Origin: Merluccius polli
Taxonomy: Eukaryota; Chordata; Actinopteri; Gadiformes; Merlucciidae
Length of the DNA stretch: 64,000 bases
Reading direction: 5' to 3'
NCBI GenBank assembly: GCA_030340625.1
Contig: JAOPHQ010004300.1
Coordinates: 1 to 64,000 of the forward strand
The stretch's first letter is position 1; each line of letters starts with the position of its first letter. The position numbers and the translations under genes were made by a program. Shown here piece by piece: positions 10,523-21,749 of this stretch. The notes under the pieces are model-generated. The model did no database searches. It was not told where the DNA came from and saw nothing but the letters and a program-made list of their open reading frames with translations.

Positions 10523-13500
10523 ATGGATGCCGTCCGCAAAATTAAGACAAAAGTGTCCGCAGACTTCAAGATGCGGGGACTCATGCTTCGCCCGTATGTA
10601 TTTTTATGAGCTGACATTATTCTGTTATTATTATTATTTATTTTTTTCACATTAAAGATTGTATTTGACGGAGAGTATCGCACATCACAACAGCTTTCAC
10701 AATGCTGCTTTCTGCACACTCCATTCACACGCTATTCAAAACCTCAATAGTTCAATGTAGGCGTCTGTGTTTCAGCATCAGGATTTTAACCGTTGTGGTG
10801 GTCATAATAATAATAATAAATTATTATTAATTATTATTATTAACCCTATTGTCGCAGAGACGCGAGCAAGTATCTGGTGGAGGTGCTCGAGCCCGTCGAT
10901 CCCAACGACTTGGATGACGTCATCGAGAAGATCTTGGACGCGGTGGAGAAGCAGCCGCGTGAGTCAGGAGCGGTGATGATGTGTGATACATGATGTGTCC
11001 TTCATGTGTGTATGTGTTTGTGATTTATAACGGATGTACACATGTTTGCATTGCAACAGTGTCCTCTACGATGATCGAGCTGTCCATCATGGAGACTGCT
11101 GTCCAGGACTGCAGTCAGTCGTGTGATGAAAACATGTAGGTGATGCCTTCATGTTATCGTCCTACTCTGGTGTTGTCATTGGTACTAGCTGGGTAATACA
11201 TGTGGTGGTAGTGCTTGGGGGAGCTACACACTGCTTACCAATGATATTTTACCTGGTTGCCAGAAATCCTCATTGAAAAGTTGCATCTGTACCCCAGTTA
11301 TTACATATTCTGCCCTCACTAATAATTGGTTGGCTCGGCAAATAGCAGGGAGGCAGATGGAAGTATGTCCATTAAATATTAAGAAAACCAACACCTCATC
11401 CACTCATAAATGAGTGGATGAGGTGTCATATCCCCACACACACACACACACACACACACAGTCAGCGCTTTGAGTATCTTGAAAAGCGCTATATAAATGC
11501 AATGAATAATTGTATTAAACGTATTTGCAATGTTGGATTTAAAAAACAATGTAACGCATGAAAATATTTTGAATCAACTCAATATAAGGCAGTTGGCATT
11601 ACTAGTCCATGTAATCATCGAAATAACTAGCATCTGTCAATACATTGAACTTATTGAAATAATATGCCCTGTGAATTGATTTCTATCTACAGAGACAATG
11701 TTTTCAACATCATTGGAGCATTTGATGTTCCCAGATACATCTACAGTGTGGAGAGGAAGAAATTTGTACCGTACGTGAAGTTATTTATTTTACTGATGAC
11801 CATTAAAAATATTGTCACTCTACAGCCTTTTATAGATATTTATTTTGTGGTCATCACTTTTGAATAGGGCTACTCGTATCATTCTGTGCTGATCCGGTTA
11901 CCTTTGACTTATATTTGACCTTTGACCTTGTCCCTCTCAGCATCGAAATGACCAAGCATCCAGCTCCCAGTCTGTGTGGTGTGGCAAGGGACAAGGCTGA
12001 GCTCTTCAGGGAACGCTACACCATCCTACAACAGGTCTGTTTGAATTTTGTCTTTGTATGTAAGTAAGTGTTGCTGTGTTGTGTTGCTGTCATTGCTGCC
12101 TCAAACGGCCGCAATGTGTATGTTATCTTTGTGTGTGTGTGTGTGCTGTTACACAAGCATCCTTAGAAAACACTCTCAGCTATGTATTTAAATAATAATG
12201 TTTGTTGTTGTTGTTTTTTCTAGCGAATACATAGACATGAACTCTTTACCCCACCGGCGATAGGCTCTGCTGCTGATGAGAGTCGGAACAAGTTCCAGGT
12301 AACAATCTCGACTCCAAAGTGTTTTGCTTAATGATGATTGTCTTCTTTTTTTAATTTGTAATTTTAAAATGCAGTAAACTGTATTTGTGTTGTTGTACTG
12401 TTGTTGTATCTAGCTGAAGACCGTTGAGGCGCTCCTGGGCAGCACGGCCAAACTGGGAGACGTCATCGTGTTGGGGATGATCACGCAGTTGAAAGAGGTA
12501 GCCATGTGATGCTGTGGTCTATTCGCACTTACGTAATATCCATATCGTTTGGCAATATTTAGTGATTAAACAAAAAACTATTGGCACATTAATATGAATG
12601 TGTTCTTTTGTAGGGTAAATTCTTCCTGGAGGACCTTACTGGCACCATACAGCTGGACATGTCCAAGGCAATATCCTTTTTCCAGTCAGCAGAACCACAA
12701 AACGATTCAACACTTTTGTAGTTTAACATATCCGCTGGTATTTAGACAGGTGCAACTCATGTTATTGTTTATATATTATTATTATTTCTGAATCATCAAT
12801 ACATTCTGTTTAATATTTCCAGGCTATCAATGTAGTACATACCTTAACCATGCCATTACCAGTTCCATAATGGCCTGTACACAGAATCCTGCTTTGTGCT
12901 AGCAGAGGGTGAGTACAAACCACACCACTCCCTTTTATGGTCAAGGAAATAAACGCTGTGTTGTTTCTATGAGCATTAGGTGATGCTTTCTTTTCTCTCC
13001 TAAAGGCTGGTATGAGGACTCTGTGTTTCATGTAAACGCCTTTGGCTTCCCACCAACAGAACCTTCTTCAACGACAAGGTTGGCAGTTGATTTTGAACCA
13101 AGAGTATTAATAAAAAGAGGTTTTTCTTTTCTTTTTGAACTGAAAACAGGATAATATGGTGGAGTATATCATATCGATGTATGATTTAGAAGCAATATAA
13201 TTAGTGGTTGTAATGCCTATACATCCACATAAAGTAAATTGCCGTCTTGTGCTGTTTTCTAATATTAATTGCTACTTGATGCCGTTACCATCTGTCCTAA
13301 GTAGAAACTGTAAAGTGTGTTATTGTACCCCCAGAGCTTACTATGGCAACTTGAACTTCTTTGGCGGCCCATCAACCACGTCAGTAAAAGCGTCCGCCAA
13401 GCTGAAGCAATTGGAAGTGGAGAATGAGGACGCCATGTTTGTAGTCCTCTCTGATGTGTGGCTGGACAGTGTTGAGGTGATGGAGAAAATTCACACCATG

Positions 13501-15568
13501 TTCTCAGGTATGTGTTTTGATTGTATGAATTTATATTAGAGTTGTATTTTACTAAATTGCATATTTGTTTTCATTATAAAATACCAACATGCACAAAAGC
13601 AGTCATTTTTAAGTGTTAAAGGTTATTAGACATTGGGTTGAAAAAAGCCAAATTATAATCATGAGACAATAAATATTCTAATAAAAACCTGTTGTGTGTG
13701 TGTTGTAGGCTATGCTACAATGCCTCCTACCTGTTTCATCTTCTGTGGAAACTTCTCCGCGACTCCCTATGGGAAAACACAGATCAAATCACTCAAAGGT
13801 GAGTGTGATGAATAATCCAATTTATCATTTAATATAATATTATTGTATGCTGTAATAAATGGACGTTGACAATATTTCTTTGATGCACTGTTTTCAGAAT
13901 CTTTGAAGATTCTTGCTGATGCGATCTGCTCCTATCCTAGCATTCACACCAGGTATAGGAGATTTGAAATTCTTTTTTGTTATTATTATGGTTATATTGG
14001 GTGCATATCAGAGGTCGGTTAGCCAGTAATGACATAAGTCTCAATCAGCCTATGCTAGCGAAACTCAAAAAAACGAAATGAGTAAACATTGTGGACTACA
14101 TATCAATAAACAGCTTCTTAGGCAGCCCCTCTGTAAAATATAACTCATGTTAAATATATATTTCTCCTCAACCCACAGTAGCCGCTTCGTTTTCGTACCA
14201 GGTCCTGAAGACCCGGGACCCAGCACGATCTTACCACGGTAAACAATTCAACGACCAATTCAACCCTTTTCGACTGAATGACAATGGATTTTAGTTCACG
14301 TTCCAACGTGTCCTTTTCTGTCATCCCAGGCCTCCCTTGGCTGCCCACATCACAGAGGACTTCAGGCAGAGGATTCCCTTCTCGGTGTTCACCACCAACC
14401 CATGCAGGTAGAAATATTATGGGAGCTTACAGGCTTGTTTTGAACACACACATAAAAACAAGGTCACTGGTTATTTTAGTTATATGTTATTTTAGTTACT
14501 ATAGCCATGGGATATGGCCCTTGGGATATAGGGTCATAAAATATATGGCTATATTTTATGACCCGTCGTCCGATCCGCTCAGTCGCTGAGAACTGTTGTT
14601 ACAAAAGCATATTCACCTCAGAAACCACAAAAAATGTTTTTATTTTTTGTCCGCGCAATTCTAGACAGTTGTCGGTGGTGGTTGAACATGATACCTTATG
14701 TGTTGGCAGGATTCAGTACTGCAGCCAGGAGATTGTGATCATCAGGGAAGACCTCGTCAACAAGATGTGTAGAAACTGTGTCCGCATGCCGACCAACAGC
14801 CTTGACATTCCAAACCATGTGAGTGGTGGCGGCGTCCTTCTGCTCTGTTTGTACTTTGGTGGGGAAAGCATATTATTAGCTGGTGTCACTTGGTTGTAAT
14901 TTACCTTTTGGTGTCACTTGGTTGTAATTTACCTTTTGGTGTCACTTGGTTGTAATTTACCTTTTAGTGTCGCTTGGTTGTAATTTACCTTTCAGCTGGT
15001 GGTGACAAACGCCCTAAACCACTAGACAATCCTGCCCCCCCCCCCTCAAGCAGTACAACATTTTGCTGTGAAAAGGACACTTTTACATAATTTCTTCTTC
15101 TGCTGCTGTCTTTAGTTTGTGAAGACCATCCTGTCCCAAGGTCACCTGACACCCCTGCCCCTGTACGTGAGTCCCGTGTTCTGGGCATACGACTACACGC
15201 TGCGGGTTTACCCGGTCCCCGATGTCATCATCTTCGCAGACAAGTACGACCCCTTCAGCATCACCAACGCAGACTGCCTCTGCATCAACCCGGTATGGAT
15301 GCTCAGTTGTACTCGGCTGATAAGACGTGAGGGTGAAATATGTATTTGCATTGATTTATTTTTATTTCTCATAACAGGGTTCATTTCCAAGGAGCGGCTT
15401 CACATTCAAGGTGTACTACCCTTCCAACAGAACGGTCGAGGACAGGTGGGTCGCGATGTCTCCATCTTTGGGTCTTTTACCGTCTTGATAATAAAAAAAT
15501 GTATTATGTATATGTTGTTATATAATTGTTTTTTTTTATGTCGTTACAGCAAACTTCAGGGGCTCTAA
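10523..15568 (+). CDS. pole2: DNA polymerase epsilon subunit 2 (B subunit)
   Basis: Nineteen coding exons, all in phase: 10523-10593, 10858-10958, 11060-11135, 11693-11770, 11941-12034, 12224-12298, 12414-12497, 12614-12670, 12860-12908, 13006-13078, 13335-13507, 13709-13798, 13898-13952, 14179-14238, 14330-14407, 14710-14818, 15116-15292, 15378-15445, 15550-15568. The product is 528 residues (human 527). Near-identical blocks to human include VFNIIGAFDVPR, DKAELFRERYTIL, AYYGNLNFFGGPS, EDLVNKMCRNCVR, VKTILSQGHLTPLPLYV and ADKYDPF. The N-terminal helical domain is followed by an OB fold and a catalytically dead calcineurin-like phosphoesterase domain that binds the polymerase C-terminal zinc region. 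It acts in leading-strand synthesis and CMG helicase assembly. The intron after 12670 is of AT-AC type. AATAAA at 15698-15703 is the likely poly(A) signal. Confidence 0.97.
11391..11426. repeat. 17-bp perfect inverted repeat with a 2-base spacer
   Basis: ACACCTCATCCACTCAT (11391-11407), AA, ATGAGTGGATGAGGTGT (11410-11426). The arms match completely. It lies in pole2 intron 3, just before a CA run and a degenerate retroposon tail. Confidence 0.92.
11463..11506. mobile_element. Degenerate retroposon 3'-tail motif
   Basis: AGCGCTTTGAGTATCTTGAA then AAGCGCTATATAAATG resembles a tail motif very common in fish retroposed repeats. Only the tail is recognisable. Confidence 0.45.
12671..12859 (+). 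other. U12-type AT-AC intron of pole2
   Basis: Exon 8 ends TCC AAG GCA and is followed by ATATCCTTTT, the U12 5' splice-site consensus. The next exon begins CAG TTC CAT. The intron ends ...ACCTTAACCATGCCATTAC, with the branch-point-like CCTTAAC 12 bases before the terminal AC. This joins SKA to QFHNGLYTES, matching human SKAQFHSGLYTEA, and no GT-AG alternative gives that join. Confidence 0.92.
14531..14564. repeat. 15-bp perfect hairpin in pole2 intron 15
   Basis: GGGTCATAAAATATA (14531-14545), loop TGGC, TATATTTTATGACCC (14550-14564); the arms are fully complementary. Confidence 0.9.
14882..14994. repeat. 28-bp tandem repeat, four copies
   Basis: GGTGTCACTTGGTTGTAATT plus ACCTTTT recurs four times in pole2 intron 16; the last copy has small changes. 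Confidence 0.9.
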
Positions 15569-16821
15569 CAATTTGGATTTGCAACCAGATCTTCTGTCGT
15601 CTGTTTTATTCCTACTTTGTAAAATGTGTATATTAACAAATGGTAAACCCACTTTGATATTTTAATATGTATGTACCTTTTCTATGTAAAAAAACATAAT
15701 AAAAATGTTCCTAATGTGACTGTCTAGTTTCTTATAAACTGATATTAAAAAAAGTAAAAACGGCAAGTCCTTTGAGGAACAAAAATTCTAAAAGTTATTG
15801 TTTTATTGTGCAAGTGTGTATAAATAAATAAATAAATTTTTAAAAAGACACACAGACCACATAGACATAGACTGACACATACACAACTCTGGCCCTGCCC
15901 CGAAAGCTATGGGCAGGGCACCGCCTGACCGACATACATAATGTTATTGAAAACAATAAGTGTGTAGAATATAAAAAAAAATACAATTATTTTGTTGTAT
16001 TTATGTCGGCCTACTTCATACCAACATTAATTACAGTAAACGACAGGAAAAAGCGTCCACCGAAACCAACCGAAAGGTACTTTTTAAATTTGACCTCTCA
16101 AAGATGGCGTCTTCGGGAGGTCCGTGGTTTTCACACTTCCGGTCGTGCCCCCGGAATTTCTCGACCTCACATTCATGGCGTGTCGCTTTTGAAAAACTGG
16201 AAAGAAAAACAAATATGTCCAAGGTAAGCCTGCACGCCCAAAAACGTACATTGTTAGCCCAGTCGTCCGCAGTCCGTATAACTCGGCACCGTGTCGACGC
16301 GACGGCAAACTCGTCGTCTCGAAAACGGCCGTTTTGCGCGCATTTTAAAAGCCTAACGCCATAGTATATGTTCGCAGATGGACAGCTGCTGCTGCTCCCT
16401 AGCTAGCCCGCCTCCCCAGCCAGCCATGACCCTTAAGCAAACTGTAGACCTCAACTAAACACAAAAAAAGCAATTATTCCGTAAACGAGACATTGGTGCA
16501 CAATAGTTTGGATGTGGAGGGAGGAAGGGAGGGGGGAAACCATTTATGAGGGGGGGGGGGGTCTATTGAACCAGATGGCACAGATCAGACCTCACACACA
16601 CACACACACACACACAAGATTTCTTTGTTCATTTTTTCCTCCATATCCAGGTGGCGCCGTCCCTGTAGAGACACCCAACCAGGGTGACCCCGACCTGAGC
16701 CCCCAAAAAACCCCTTTGGTGGTTCTGACTGATCATCACAAGTGACAGCTGTAGCCGGTGCTGGTGCTGGAGGAGGTGCTGGAGGAGGAGGAGGTGGAGG
16801 CGGCGGTGGTGAAGACGAGAG
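15569..16821. promoter_or_regulatory. pole2 3' UTR and klhdc2 promoter/5' UTR
   Basis: The left part is pole2 3' UTR up to AATAAA (15698). A probable non-coding first exon of klhdc2 ends at 16225 with a good donor (AAG|GTAAGC), and an acceptor (CCATATCCAG) lies at 16641-16650. Joining these creates a short upstream frame beginning at the ATG of 16216 (M-S-K-V-A-P-S-L-stop). A (CA)n run lies at about 16593-16616. GGAGG/GGTGG repeats at about 16768-16812 precede the klhdc2 start. Confidence 0.5.
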
Positions 16822-19800
16822 ATGGACGAGGAAATGGCCGAAGACGTGGCCGCCAGGGGCGAGGAGGAGGAGGAGGACGACGACGAGTCGGAGGGAGATG
16901 AAGACTTTGACTGGATTGTGGAGAACGACGACGACGAGGAGGAGGATGAGGAGGAGGACGACGAGGAAGAGGAGGACGGTCACCTCGTCACTGAGGCGTC
17001 TGAGACCTTTGAGGTCGACATCCCACCAGAGCGCAGCGGCCATATAGCAGTAGTAGACAGAAATTGCATGTATGTTTGGGGTGGGTACAAGGTAAGCTTT
17101 CATGCGTTTTTGATTCGTGTCGTATCGTTTCACACGTGTTGGCGGTGTTATTGCCTCGTCGGCGGTCTCCCTCATCTAGTTCTGATGTCTTTCTTTCTTG
17201 CCAATCCAGAACGCTGTAAACCATGGGTTTTTTGATCTGTACTTGCCCAGAAACGAGCTCTGGGAATACAACATGGAGACTGGAGTATGGTAAAAAAAAA
17301 AAAAAAAGAATACACTCTCCACGCTCCAAATACACAGCAAGCGGCTCGTCCTGAAACGATGTCTCTAATGGGTTTCGCAGGACGAAGCGTATCACCGGAG
17401 GCAACCTCTTCACCTCCATGTCTGGCAGCTGTGGGGTGTGTGTGGACGGAGTTCTCTATCTGTTCGCAGGGCACCACGCCAGGGGAAACATCAACAGGGT
17501 ACTGTGTCTCTATGTCCCCCCCCCACCCCCCCCCTTGTGACTCTGGTCTCTGCACCGCAGACACGAGGCGGGGGGTCACTGAGCCTTAAAGCCTTGTATT
17601 CAGCGCTTTTACTATGTCTTGTCTCACGATGATATTACTATTGTGGTATGTCTTCCTGTCCAGATCTTCTGTCTGAACCTCAGAGCCCCCCACCTCACCT
17701 GGGAGGAAATGAAGGATCTGAAGGGTCTCCCGCCGTCGTGCAAGGACAAGCTGGGCTGCTGGGTCCAGAGGAACAGGTACGGACGGGAGCCCGAGCCTGA
17801 GGTCTCTTGTTTGTTTTGTGTTAACCAAAACCCCAACAGAACTCGTAAGTTGGTTTGCATTGGGTGACTCCCTCTGCAGGTTATGTAACACATACCATTG
17901 CACGCATAACCGGTTATTGGTTGATACGTTACGCTTCCCCAATCACCTGCTGATGAGCGTTGATGCGACACCTGCGCTAAGGCTGAACTGAACGGGCGTT
18001 CACAAGGGAGAACGAACCAAAAAAATAAATAAAATGCAATGCAAAAATGCCGTTTTGTCACGATTTTTACAGGCTGATATTTTTCGGGGGTTACGGCTAC
18101 GCGCCGCAAGGACAGCATCGGGGAACATTCGAATATGACTCTTCGTCGTTGGTGGTGAGCGTTTGACATATGCCTCTTTTTTGTTAAAAACTGGGAAAAC
18201 AAAAACATTTAAACCAAATGAAGTTACACGATAAATTGCTTCCCCTCAAAGCAGTACACATGGTCATATTCAAGCACTTCTGCCTTGCGTTTTCTGTGCT
18301 CTTTCAGTGGAACAGCCCCAGTCGAGGCTGGAACAACCACATCCACATCCTGGACCTGGAGACCTCCACGTGGAGCCAGCCCGTCACTAAGGTGAAAACC
18401 GCCTAATGTGCACTAATGTGTCTTCATGCACAGACAGTCCTCTCTTGAGAGAAGTAGGCGCCCACAATTCCCAGAATGCTTCTGAATCTCCTTCACAGGG
18501 CAATTACACCAATAATCACCAGCCACATCTCCCATTCTGACAGACCCGTGTAGCCAGTATTACAAGTAGCGGTTGACCGATATGGGTTTTTCATGTTGGC
18601 TTGGTGTATTGAAACACACGCACACACACGCACACGCAGGCACAGATGCGTAGAGGGAGACACACACACACAAGTGCAGAAACTTTACGTTAGCTAGAAG
18701 CCCGTAGAAACGTTTGTTCCCTAAAAGCCGTTACAGTTCTAAATAACGTTATTTGCATTTTCTCACAAAAAAGACCGGAATCAATCTGATTTTATACAGA
18801 CAGTAAATATTGTATACGTTATTAAGAGTGGCAAATTCAATATATTGAGTTTTGAAAGCTAGGAATGAAGTCAAACCTGATCTCAGGTAACGTTACATCC
18901 AGCAGCAGGTTTCCCACTGTTCCTACCGCACCCACACTGGCGTCTGCCCGTCCTGTTCAAAGTATCTTTATCGCCATTTAGTGATCGACCGCTAATTACA
19001 AGCACCCTAGAGCCATCCCTGGAATCTGAGGGAAAACAAAGGTGTGGATTTGGCATGCTGCTCTCTTCAAGTCTCTCCCTGTCCTCCGCTTCCATAGGGC
19101 AACACCCCGTCTCCCAGAGCTGCCCACGCCTGTGCCACGGTGGGCAACAGAGGTTACGTGTTTGGGGGACGGTATAAGGTACGTGACACACTACTCCTAC
19201 CGCGACAGAAGTCTTTGATTTCTAAAAACACAATGCTTGCTGCTCTGCTGTATGGATGCGTGGATCGTGACGCATATTTTGTGTCCACAGAACTTCAGAC
19301 TAAACGACCTGTACTACATAGACATGGACACCTGGGAGTGGCATGAGATGTAAGTGTTGTCCAGACGTCTAAAGGCAGAAATGCACACACACTCACTTAT
19401 TAGGCCATTTCAGTTGCATCCAACATGCCAGGCAGAGGCCGAATATATAGACGCGCTCCGCCCCGCAATGCACTTCAGCTCCGCTTGCGGCGTGGCTCAT
19501 TGATTCAACATGGGAGCTGATTGAAAGCGAATGCGCTTTACGCTTGTGCTTTATCAGCCCGTCTGGCCATTCATGTGTTCAGGGTTGACCTAGTTTCCTT
19601 GGTTTTTTTTTGGAATATACTAAAAACCTGATCCCTCTCATTTACAATATCAATCTCCCGTCTTCTGCTGCGTCAACTGACCCACTTCCTGTGTCCTCAT
19701 CTCCTTCCTGTGACCTCACAGGAGCGTCCCGCAGGGGGGTCCCTCCGGGCGGTCCTGGCACTCCTTCACCCCCGTGTCGGAGGATCACGTCTTCCTCTTT

Positions 19801-20740
19801 GGGGGCTTCACCACGGAAAGGGAGACACTGAGTGAGTCGAGAGAGACATCACTTGTCACCCAAAGGGGACAAAGTTACCCAGGAGCTGCTTGTGTGTATA
19901 GAACCACCTACTGGACTGTACTCTCTAGTGATAACCTGTGTGTGTTCCCCAGGTGACGGGTGGCTTTACTGCGCCAGCAAGAACGAGTGGAAGCCGTTTA
20001 AACACAGTCATACAGAGAGCCCCAGGTGAGCAATCTTTAATGGACTTGTAGATGGGGCTGAGAGATAATGTGTATTGCTGTTGGCTGATCAAACTGTGTG
20101 TGCATTTTAGGTTTGCTATTTCTGCATTTTACTGCACTGTTCAATTGATGTTTTTAGACATACAGTAGATAGATACTGTGGTGGGTGGTTATCGGTGTGC
20201 CTGTATAGTCCATCTTGTTGACGTGTGTGTCTCTATCGCCCAGGCTGTGGCACACGGCGTGTTCAGGTCCAGACGGTGAGGTCTTTGTGTTCGGAGGCTG
20301 TGCCAACAACTTGCTATCTCATCAAAGAGCTGTGAGTTGGCAGCGGGACGTTCCCAGCTGAACATTCTGCATAAATCCACATGAACTCCAACGATAATGT
20401 GTAACATTTGCTCCCTTTTTAAATAACGGTATGCGCTTTGTTTAAACAGGCACACAGCAACGAGCTGCTGATCTTCAACGTGCAACCAAAAACTCTTGTT
20501 CGGTGAGTTTCCTTTTTCCCTAATGCACAGCACTTGGTTTGGGTGCAGACTCCGTTTGCTTTGAAGGCGTTTTCTAAACACAAGAACAACAATCGAACAC
20601 GTCTCCGTCCTTGCAGGTACTGCATGCAGGTGGCTCTGCAGCACCGGGAGCGCCTGGCCAGCAACTGGGACTACCTGCCCAAGCACCTCCTGCACAGCCT
20701 CCAGCAGAGAGCGGGCCGCGTCAACACCCTGGGCTCATAG
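16822..20740 (+). CDS. klhdc2: Kelch domain-containing protein 2 (diglycine C-degron receptor)
   Basis: Thirteen coding exons, in phase: 16822-17091, 17210-17289, 17381-17498, 17664-17776, 18073-18154, 18308-18391, 19098-19178, 19291-19349, 19722-19831, 19953-20025, 20244-20331, 20450-20502, 20617-20740, giving 444 residues (human 406). The extra length is an Asp/Glu-rich N-terminus (residues 2-65) before ERSGH at 70-74. Six kelch blades follow. Arginines in GGRYKNFRLND and the serine in GRSWHS match, from memory, the human pocket residues that grip C-terminal diglycine. The C-terminal helical tail (LASNWDYLPKHLLHSLQQR) binds Elongin C/CUL2. The protein ends LGS; in human KLHDC2 a Gly-Ser terminus is reported to occupy the pocket and autoinhibit the ligase. 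One blade reads YLFAGHH where GG is usual. AATAAA at 21531-21536 is a likely poly(A) signal. Confidence 0.96.
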
Positions 20741-21749
20741 TCCCGGACCAGGCGGTCCAGCCAGCACCCGCGTCTGAAGAGTATGATTGTGTGCACAGAC
20801 ACACGCAAACCCAACCATGCATCCACATAAATGCCTGCAATGGCAGGTATTTACTGCCATGGCTGTGAGGCACATACCAAATTTGACAATTTTATCCCCT
20901 GAAAATTGGCAAGTACATCTATTGAAGCACCTGTAGAACAGATGGAGCGGGACGGCTCTTCTATGCGATTTAGAGACCATCCCTGCAGTTTGTAGAAGTA
21001 ACGTGGTTCATGCATTGGTGATGGTCAAATATTTGAGAATAAAGTTAACGGGTTCAACCACGTGTACTGTAAACAAATGCGCAAACATTTATTCACAGTA
21101 TCCTAAGCAGAGCCCAATACAATTGGCAATACTTCCAATTCTGTCCCTTTAAAGCTTGAATTGTACTCGTGTTGAAATAACTGCAATATTATTGCTTTCT
21201 GTTGACACTAAAGTTCAAAGCTCTACGTATGTTTTAATGTTGTATATATTGTAATTTATATTGTTTTTGCATTGTGGTTTGTGCTGGTGTTTTGAAGGCA
21301 TTTTGCCATCTTAGAAGCTACTGAATACGGCTTAATCCCTTCACTTTTTTTCAAACGGCTCGTGTAGCATTTCATCTGGGATCTCTGAAAGTTGCTAGGA
21401 GCGTTGGCGCTGAGCCATGTTGCACTGAAACTCCTTCCTCTGTTCAACCATGTTGATCTTTCTTTGGTCTCGTTACTACAATGCAGAACACATTGTATAA
21501 AACCTATTTAAAATGTTGTAGTCATGAAAGAATAAACTCATCAAACGATTTGGTTTTGTTGTTCATTCGAATAATTTTATTTTTATTAAAAAAAAAAAAA
21601 AAAAAAAAACACCAACTCAAAGATTAACACATAAAAGCTGATGTCCAATGTGGTTTCATAAGAAACCAACCAGTCTGTATAACCCCTCTATAAATAAAAA
21701 TGTTAAGGTTCAAACTGATAAAATTCCTCCTTTTACTCGCGTTTGCTTC
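20741..21749. other. Convergent 3' UTRs of klhdc2 and nemf
   Basis: No coding sequence. klhdc2 has AATAAA at 21531-21536. nemf has minus-strand AATAAA signals (TTTATT at 21576-21581 and 21582-21587), so the predicted 3' ends lie within about 50 bases or overlap. A poly(A)/poly(T) run of about 22 bases follows at 21588-21609. Confidence 0.65.
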
